Assembly: GCA_030066475.1 (NCBI GenBank)
Contig: JASJBO010000436.1
Coordinates: forward strand, 1-5,565
DNA: 5,565 nt
From: Myxococcota bacterium
GTDB taxonomy: Bacteria; Myxococcota_A; UBA9160; PR03
Direction: 5' to 3'
A program made the translations under genes and the position numbers. Below, piece by piece: positions 1 to 5,565 of the stretch (position 1 is its first letter; every line of letters starts with the position of its first letter). The notes under the pieces are model-generated. The model did not search any database. It saw only the letters and a program-made list of their open reading frames with translations, and was not told the origin of the DNA.

Positions 1-44
1 GCGATCTCTTCAATCGAAGGCTTCGACAGCTTCGTTACCTCCAC
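1..44 (-). CDS. Possible start of a further minus-strand gene (14 codons visible)
   Basis: A GTG at 44 is followed by an open frame to the left edge reading (M)EVTKLSKPSIEEI. GGAG at 53-50 sits five bases before it, a sensible Shine-Dalgarno. Third positions are less G/C-rich (about 10 of 14) than in the neighbours, and the frame is also open upstream, so coding is not proven. If real, it would be the next gene in the same direction, about 100 bases after the TPR gene. No family can be recognised from so few residues. Confidence 0.3.
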   Translation of the reverse strand, partial: MEVTKLSKPSIEEI

Positions 45-85
45 TGCCGCTCCGAGGGCTACCGGCTGGAGCGACCAGTCACCGG

Positions 86-102
86 GTGGGATTCGCACCC
101 AC
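86..102 (-). other. tRNA T-arm-like hairpin
   Basis: On the minus strand GTGGG and CCCAC form a 5-base stem around the 7-base loop TGCGAAT. This is a canonical tRNA T-arm (loop TTCGAAT) with one change, T to G at position 55. No acceptor stem can be completed around it, so it is not a functional tRNA as read. It may be a tRNA remnant or chance. Confidence 0.3.
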
Positions 103-108
103 TGAGAA

Positions 109-128
109 GCGCCGCCTTGGCACGGCGC
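109..128 (-). terminator. Possible weak terminator hairpin after the TPR gene
   Basis: On the minus strand GCGCCG and CGGCGC pair as a 6-base stem with an 8-base loop (TGCCAAGG), 17 bases past the TPR stop codon, followed by TTCTC. The stem is strong, but the T-run is poor, so termination would be partial at best. The loop also resembles a tRNA-Gly anticodon loop. Confidence 0.3.
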
Positions 129-145
129 ACCGGAGTCCACCAGAC

Positions 146-2605
146 CTAAAGCCGTTCCAGCATGCTGCGGACGTCGGCGACCCAGGCGGGGTCGGCGGGT
201 GCCTCCTGGCCGGCCTGCTCGGCGGCGCCGCGGGAGGCCTCGAGGGCGCCGAGGGCGCGCTCCAGGGTCTCGCGCGCCTTGTCCTGCTCCTGGTTCGCCT
301 CGTAGGCGAGGGCCAGGTGGTAGCGGACCACGCCCAGGTCGTCGTGGCCGGGCGGGAAGCCGCCCTCCGCCTCCTTGAGGTAGCCGATCGCGGCCTCGGG
401 AATGCCCTTCTTGAGCAGGACCCAGCCCAGCGTGTCGGCGGCGTTCGGACTGTCGGGCAGCAGCGCCTTGGCCTCCTGCGCCAGGTCGAGCGCCCGGTCG
501 AGGTTCTTGCCCTCCTCCACCATCAGGTACGCGAGGTTGTTCTTCGCCACGGCCAGTCCCGGGTTCAGCCGCACCGCCTCCTCGTACTGCTCGATGGCCA
601 GCTCCCGATCGCCGGAGACCTCGTACAGCGTCCCGAGCGTGAAGCGCAGCGGAGCGAAGTCGGGACGCGAATCGACCGCCCGCTTGTAGGTCTCGATGCT
701 CTCGCTGAAGCGCCGCGAGGAGATCAGGTAGCGCGCCAGCGCCTGGTACGAGGCGATGTCGTTCGGGTCGAGGTCGATCGCCCGGCGCAGCTTGGCCTCG
801 GCCAGGCTGCCCTTGCCGGAGAACAGCAGGGCGATGCCGTGCAGGCGCACCAGCTTGGGATTGTCGGGCTCCTCGGCCGCCGCCTGCTCGATGCGCGCCA
901 ACGACTGGTCGATCTGGCCGAGCTGGGCCTCGACGTTGAGCAAGGACTCCAGGATCTCGGGGTGGTTCGGGCGCTGCTCGAGTGCCTGGATCAGCTTCTC
1001 GCGCGCGAACTCCGGCTTGCGCTGCATCATGTCGATGCGGCCCAGGGCGAAGTGCACCTCGGCATCGCGCTCGTCGAGCGGGATCGCGTCGAGCTCGGCG
1101 CGCGCCTCGTCGGGCTTGCCCAGGTGCACCAGGCTCTGCGCCAGCAGGATGCGGATCGTGTGGTCGCCGGGCCGCTGGCGCAGGATCTTGCGCGCCTCCT
1201 CGACGGCGAGGTCGTGCTCGGCGAGCGCCGCGTGGATCCGTGCAGCCAGCCGGCGCGCCTCGAGGAACTCGGCGTCCAGCTCCACCGCGCGCAGCACCTC
1301 GGCGCGCGCCTCCTGGCGGTCGCCCTGGAGCAGCAGCGACGAGGCCAGCAGGAAGTGCGCCTGCGCCCAGTCGGGCCGCCCGTCGAGCGCGCGCCGCAGC
1401 GCGGCGGTGGCCTCGTCCGGCTTGCCCTCGCCGAGGTCGATCTTGGCGCGGACGAAGTGAGCCTCGGCGGCGGACTCGTCGGCCGCCAGCACCGCGTCGA
1501 CGATGGCGCGGCCCTGCGCCAGCTTCTCGCGCTCGCCGCCCCGCACGCCGAGATCCACCAGCAGCTCCGCTTTGCGCAGCCGCGCGGGCTGGTTCTGGGG
1601 GTCGATCGCGAGCGCCGACTCGGCGGCCTCGAGCGCGCCCTCGAGATCGTCGTTGCGGCCGCGATAGGCCGACAGGATCAGGAACGGACGCACCTCGTCG
1701 GGCTGGGCGCGGGTCGCCTCCTGGATCATCGCATCGGCCTTGTCGGGCGCGCCGCGCGAGTGGTAGTAGCGCGCCATCGCGTAGATCACGTCGAGGTCAC
1801 CCTCGGTGCTCTCGATGCCCTGCTGGAGCGTCGACTCGGCCTCGTCGAAGCGCTCGCGGGCGTAGAAGAAGCTCGCCAGCCGGCGATAGGCGCCCGCCCG
1901 TTCCTCGTCGGTCGCGACTTCGAGCGCCTTGCGGTAGGCGGCCTCGGCCTCGCTGTCGCGTTCGCGATCCTGCGCCAGGAAGCTGCCCAGCGCGAAGTAC
2001 GAGGGCGCAGTCGGCGCCATCTCGGTCAGCTTCACGTAGAGCGGCCCCGCCGCGTCGCGCGACCCCTTGCGCACGTGGAAGTTCGCCAGCAGCCGCACCA
2101 GGTCGGCGTTCTCGGGATCGAGCTCGGCGCCGCGCTCGTAGGCCTGCTGCGCCTCGTCGAGGCGCTTGAGCCCCTCGAGCGCGCGCCCGCGCAGGATGTG
2201 GGCCTCCCACTGATCGGGCTCCGAGGCGATCACGGCGTCGCCCTGCTCCAGTGCCTGATCGAGCTCCTCGTCGCGGCCCAGCAGCAGGAACTGCCCGTAG
2301 GCGAGCCGCGCATCGTTGTTCGCGGGATCGAGGCGCACGGTCTCCTGGAGCTCCCAGTACGCCTTGCGCACCTGCCGGGTGGCCATGTAGGCCTTCGCCA
2401 GGCCGTAGTGGGCCGACGCGTCGTTGGGATCGATCTGGAGCGCGTTCTTGTACTCGATGACCGCCTCGGAGGGCTTCTCCTCCTCGAGGTAGGCCTCGGC
2501 ACGTTCGAGGTGCTCCGCAAGGCGCGCCTGGTCGTCCTGACAGGCGGTGAGCAGCAGGGTTGCCGCACAGGCGGCGATCACGGGAAGAGCGCGGCGAAGG
2601 CTCAT
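146..2605 (-). CDS. TPR-repeat lipoprotein, PrsT-like (putative exopolysaccharide system component)
   Basis: An 819-residue exported scaffold protein. The N-terminus is a lipoprotein signal: Arg4/Arg5, a hydrophobic stretch, then the lipobox LTAC with the lipidated Cys22. The residue after it is Gln, not Asp, so outer-membrane anchoring facing the periplasm is likely. From about residue 28 to 790 it is a near-continuous array of roughly 20 TPR units of 34 residues, seen as repeated A..Y......A...Y..A....P patterns such as EYKNALQIDPND (51-62) and AYERGAELDPEN (155-166). No catalytic domain is present. The C-terminal units, with AKNNLAYLM (687-695) and DTLGWVLLKKG (724-734), resemble the end of long TPR lipoproteins linked to XrtA/PEP-CTERM loci (PrsT) and of polysaccharide secretion scaffolds. 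Usual PrsT length is somewhat greater, about 900 residues from memory. It lies 86 bases after the sigma-54 regulator on the same strand. The TPR lipoprotein call is very sure; the PrsT relation is tentative. Confidence 0.93.
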   Translation of the reverse strand: MSLRRALPVIAACAATLLLTACQDDQARLAEHLERAEAYLEEEKPSEAVIEYKNALQIDPNDASAHYGLAKAYMATRQVRKAYWELQETVRLDPANNDARLAYGQFLLLGRDEELDQALEQGDAVIASEPDQWEAHILRGRALEGLKRLDEAQQAYERGAELDPENADLVRLLANFHVRKGSRDAAGPLYVKLTEMAPTAPSYFALGSFLAQDRERDSEAEAAYRKALEVATDEERAGAYRRLASFFYARERFDEAESTLQQGIESTEGDLDVIYAMARYYHSRGAPDKADAMIQEATRAQPDEVRPFLILSAYRGRNDDLEGALEAAESALAIDPQNQPARLRKAELLVDLGVRGGEREKLAQGRAIVDAVLAADESAAEAHFVRAKIDLGEGKPDEATAALRRALDGRPDWAQAHFLLASSLLLQGDRQEARAEVLRAVELDAEFLEARRLAARIHAALAEHDLAVEEARKILRQRPGDHTIRILLAQSLVHLGKPDEARAELDAIPLDERDAEVHFALGRIDMMQRKPEFAREKLIQALEQRPNHPEILESLLNVEAQLGQIDQSLARIEQAAAEEPDNPKLVRLHGIALLFSGKGSLAEAKLRRAIDLDPNDIASYQALARYLISSRRFSESIETYKRAVDSRPDFAPLRFTLGTLYEVSGDRELAIEQYEEAVRLNPGLAVAKNNLAYLMVEEGKNLDRALDLAQEAKALLPDSPNAADTLGWVLLKKGIPEAAIGYLKEAEGGFPPGHDDLGVVRYHLALAYEANQEQDKARETLERALGALEASRGAAEQAGQEAPADPAWVADVRSMLERL

Positions 2606-2607
2606 GG

Positions 2608-2691
2608 GAATCCTCTCCTCGAAGCCGGCAAGGCCGGGCCGCCGGTCGGGCTCGGGGCAGCCGGCCTAGGTATCGGATGGCCCTGGAGGAT

Positions 2692-2693
<2 letters not shown>
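2608..2693 (-). promoter_or_regulatory. Inverted repeat across the regulator-TPR gap, covering the ribosome binding site
   Basis: Read on the minus strand, GAATCCTC begins within the regulator stop codon (2693-2686) and its exact complement GAGGATTC lies at 2615-2608, inside the Shine-Dalgarno region of the TPR gene. In the mRNA the two 8-base arms could pair across about 70 bases and hide the ribosome binding site. The loop is very GC-rich and holds further short complementary arms (GGCCGG and CCGGCC). Pairing is visible; regulation is inference. No convincing promoter was found in this gap. Confidence 0.4.
2611..2620 (-). promoter_or_regulatory. Ribosome binding site of the TPR lipoprotein gene
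   Basis: GAGGAGAGGA on the minus strand is a strong purine-rich Shine-Dalgarno. AGGA ends five bases before the ATG at 2605, and the GGAG core is nine bases before it. This fixes the start, which also gives a proper lipoprotein signal peptide. Confidence 0.8.
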
Positions 2694-4091
<1,398 letters not shown>

Positions 4092-4095
<4 letters not shown>

Positions 4096-5192
4096 GCGGC
4101 CTCCCCGATCTCGTCGCGCGCCAGCGGCACGTGGACGTGGAAGGCGGCGCCGCGGCCGGACGCACTGTCCACGTCGAGCCGGCCGCCGAGCCCCGCCACC
4201 CACTTCTGTACGTTGGCGAGTCCGACGCCCGAGCCGCGCTGCTTGGTGGTGAAGAACGGATAGAAGACGCGCTCGCGCAGCGCCTCCGGGATCCCGGGGC
4301 CGTTGTCGGCCACGGTGAACACCAGCGCGGGGACGCCCTGGACGACCTCGCCCCGCTGGATCCCGAGCACCACCCGGGGCGCGCCGCCGTGGGCCTCGCC
4401 GAGCGCCTCGAAGGCGTTCAGGATCAGGTTGGTGAGGACGCCGTGCAGGCCCTCGCCGTCGGAGCGGAGCGGCGGGAGCCCGTCGGCGTAGTCGCGCTCG
4501 ACGGCGCCCGCGAAGGCGACCCGCGCACGGGCGCGGGTGAGCGATTCCTCGACGACCCCGACCGGATCGACCGGCTCGCAGCGCAGCTCGACGGGCCGCA
4601 CGAACTCGAGGCAGTCGGTCACGCTGTCGGCCAGACCGCGCAGCTCCTGCTTCAGCTCGTCCAGCAGCGCCGTCTCCTCGGGCCGCCCCTCCAGCCGGCG
4701 GCGCAGCAGCCCGACCAGGATCTTCATGCCGGCCAGCGGATTGCGCATCTCGTGAGCGAGCCCGGCGGCCATCTGCCCGAGCGCGGCCAGTCGCTCGCGC
4801 AGCCGCGCCTGCTCGGCGGCGCGCTCGTAGGGCGTCAGGTCGCGAAACTGGAGCACCGCGCCGCGCACGGCGCCGTCGGCGTCGCGCACCGGGCCGATCG
4901 TGTAGCCGATCGTGAGCGGCGGGCCGGCGCCCGGCTCGAGCGCGAGCTCGGCGCGGCTGGCCCGTTCGCGGCCGTCGAGCGCGGCGAGCAGGAGCCGGGC
5001 GACGGCGGGCTGCGCGGCCAGCACCTCGCCCACCGGCCGTCCCAGCACGGCTTGGGGGGGGAGCGTCGCGCCCAGCAGCCGCGCGGCGTCGGCGTTCAGG
5101 GCGGCGATCGCTCCGTCCCGGTCCACTGCGACCAGCCCGGAGCGGATCGAGCCCACCAGCCAGCCGGCGAATTCGGAGTCGCGGATCGGCAC
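4092..5192 (-). CDS. Soluble PAS-domain sensor histidine kinase (NtrB/AtoS-like)
   Basis: A 366-residue sensor kinase that should autophosphorylate and pass phosphate to the regulator encoded next to it. Residues about 8-120 form a PAS domain, starting with SGLVAVDRDG and closing with GAVLQFRDLT. The H-box AHEMRNPLAG places the phosphorylated histidine at 147. The ATP-binding domain has the N-box NLILNA (Asn259), the G1 box DNGPG (296-300), the F-box FYPFFTTK (310-317) and the G2 box GSGVGLA (320-326), so all catalytic motifs are present. No membrane segment or signal peptide is seen, so it acts in the cytoplasm and must sense an internal signal or a partner protein. The start is GTG at 5192: it is the only ATG, GTG or TTG in frame after the manC stop 17 codons upstream, and it leads straight into the PAS domain. 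No clear ribosome binding site precedes it, which suggests weak initiation or coupling to manC. The inducing signal cannot be read from the sequence. Confidence 0.93.
4100..4106 (-). promoter_or_regulatory. Ribosome binding site of the response regulator
   Basis: GGGGAGG on the minus strand lies four bases before the ATG at 4095, inside the last codons of the kinase. It supports this ATG as the true start although the same frame stays open for hundreds of codons upstream. Confidence 0.75.
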
Positions 5193-5223
5193 GCAACCGG
5201 TATCGGACGGGCGCGGCGTCGAG

Positions 5224-5247
5224 CTGAGGTGGGGCCACGCGCCTCAG
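5224..5247 (-). other. Hairpin over the manC stop codon
   Basis: CTGAGG and CCTCAG are perfect 6-base inverted arms enclosing 12 bases, with possible extra GTG/CAC pairing inside the loop. The TGA stop of manC lies in the upstream arm. No run of T follows on the minus strand, so this is not a standard intrinsic terminator. It may protect the 3' end or lower expression of the downstream kinase gene. The structure is directly visible; its function is inference. Confidence 0.35.
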
Positions 5248-5565
5248 AGCAGGTCGCTGCGCCGGCGCTCGCGCAGGCGCTGCACCACCCGCTTGACGTC
5301 GCCACTGCGGTCGAGGCGCGCCACCAGCAGCGCGTCGCCCGCATCGACCACGGCGAGGCCCTCGACGCCGAGCAGCGCGACCAGGCGGTCGCCCGCCCAC
5401 ACCAGGTTCCCGGGCGCGTCCTCCAGCACCGCGTCGCCCGCGACGACGACCGAGCGCCGTTCGCTGCACCCCAGCTCCTCGGCGAGCGACTCCCAGCCGC
5501 CGACGTCGCTCCAGTGGAAGCGGACCGGCAGCGTCCAGACCCGCCGGCTGCGCTCGAGCACGGCC
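5244..5565 (-). CDS. manC: Mannose-1-phosphate guanylyltransferase, C-terminal part (runs off the right edge)
   Basis: Only the last 106 codons are in the window; the frame stays open through the right edge and the start lies outside. The protein would make GDP-mannose from mannose 1-phosphate and GTP in the cytoplasm, feeding polysaccharide or glycan synthesis. Evidence is the FHWSDVGGW segment near the window edge, a variant of the DVGSW signature of this nucleotidyltransferase family, and the C-terminal stretch GLAVVDAGDALLVARLDR followed by DVKRVVQRL, typical of these enzymes. The gene stops soon after that stretch (RLRERRRSDLL). It therefore lacks the C-terminal phosphomannose isomerase cupin domain of bifunctional AlgA/ManC proteins and looks like the short single-function form. 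It ends 51 bases before the kinase gene, on the same strand, so co-transcription is plausible. The family call is fairly sure; the substrate is inferred from family. Confidence 0.85.
   Translation of the reverse strand, partial: AVLERSRRVWTLPVRFHWSDVGGWESLAEELGCSERRSVVVAGDAVLEDAPGNLVWAGDRLVALLGVEGLAVVDAGDALLVARLDRSGDVKRVVQRLRERRRSDLL

Noticed and set aside
117..132. TTGGCACGG on the plus strand as a sigma-54 -24 element
   Set aside because: The matching -12 position reads ACCG instead of TTGC, and no plus-strand gene follows.
40..145. Cobalamin riboswitch, because GGTGCGAATCC on the minus strand resembles the B12 box
   Set aside because: The other conserved boxes are not found in order, and no B12-related gene is visible downstream.
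60..148. Functional tRNA gene
   Set aside because: No 5' strand complementary to the bases after the T-arm exists, arm spacing is wrong, and position 55 of the T-loop is not T.
2606..2691. Sigma-54 promoter before the TPR gene (GGCGG...CCTTGCC)
   Set aside because: The spacing between the GG and GC elements is wrong by a base, and the implied transcript start would fall in the ribosome binding site.
4096..5469. Upstream extension of the regulator frame to give a 925-residue protein
   Set aside because: The extra 458 codons are out-of-frame reading of the kinase gene. The receiver domain, Shine-Dalgarno and ATGA overlap place the start at 4095.

Overview
This is a GC-rich window (about 70% G+C by eye) from a bacterial chromosome. 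All convincing genes lie on the minus strand, so transcription runs right to left. Strong G/C preference at third codon positions and NtrC-type sigma-54 signalling point to a Gram-negative, high-GC proteobacterium, such as a deltaproteobacterial or Myxococcota-like lineage. The lineage is inference; nothing in the window fixes it.

Layout in the direction of transcription: (1) 5244 to beyond the right edge holds the C-terminal end of a mannose-1-phosphate guanylyltransferase (ManC type), which makes GDP-mannose for surface polysaccharide. (2) 5193-5243 is a 51-base gap with a hairpin over the manC stop. (3) 4092-5192 is a soluble PAS-HisKA-HATPase histidine kinase with a GTG start. (4) 2692-4095 is its sigma-54 activator response regulator, joined to the kinase by an ATGA overlap. 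(5) 2606-2691 is an 86-base gap with an inverted repeat that could mask the next ribosome binding site. (6) 146-2605 is an 819-residue lipoprotein built almost entirely of TPR repeats. (7) 1-145 holds no certain gene, but has several hairpins, one very like a tRNA T-arm, and perhaps the first 14 codons of a further minus-strand gene.

Taken together, the kinase and regulator form a complete two-component pair. Its output must be sigma-54 promoters, because the GAFTGA loop and ATPase motifs are intact. The flanking genes suggest that the regulated process is making or exporting an extracellular polysaccharide. A sigma-54 response regulator beside a long TPR lipoprotein and a sugar-nucleotide gene resembles the prsR/prsT part of XrtA/PEP-CTERM (exosortase) loci. 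However, no exosortase, glycosyltransferase or PEP-CTERM substrate is visible here, and the kinase is not the large membrane-bound PrsK type. Long open frames on the plus strand, including one of 889 codons opposite the TPR gene, are composition shadows of the real genes.
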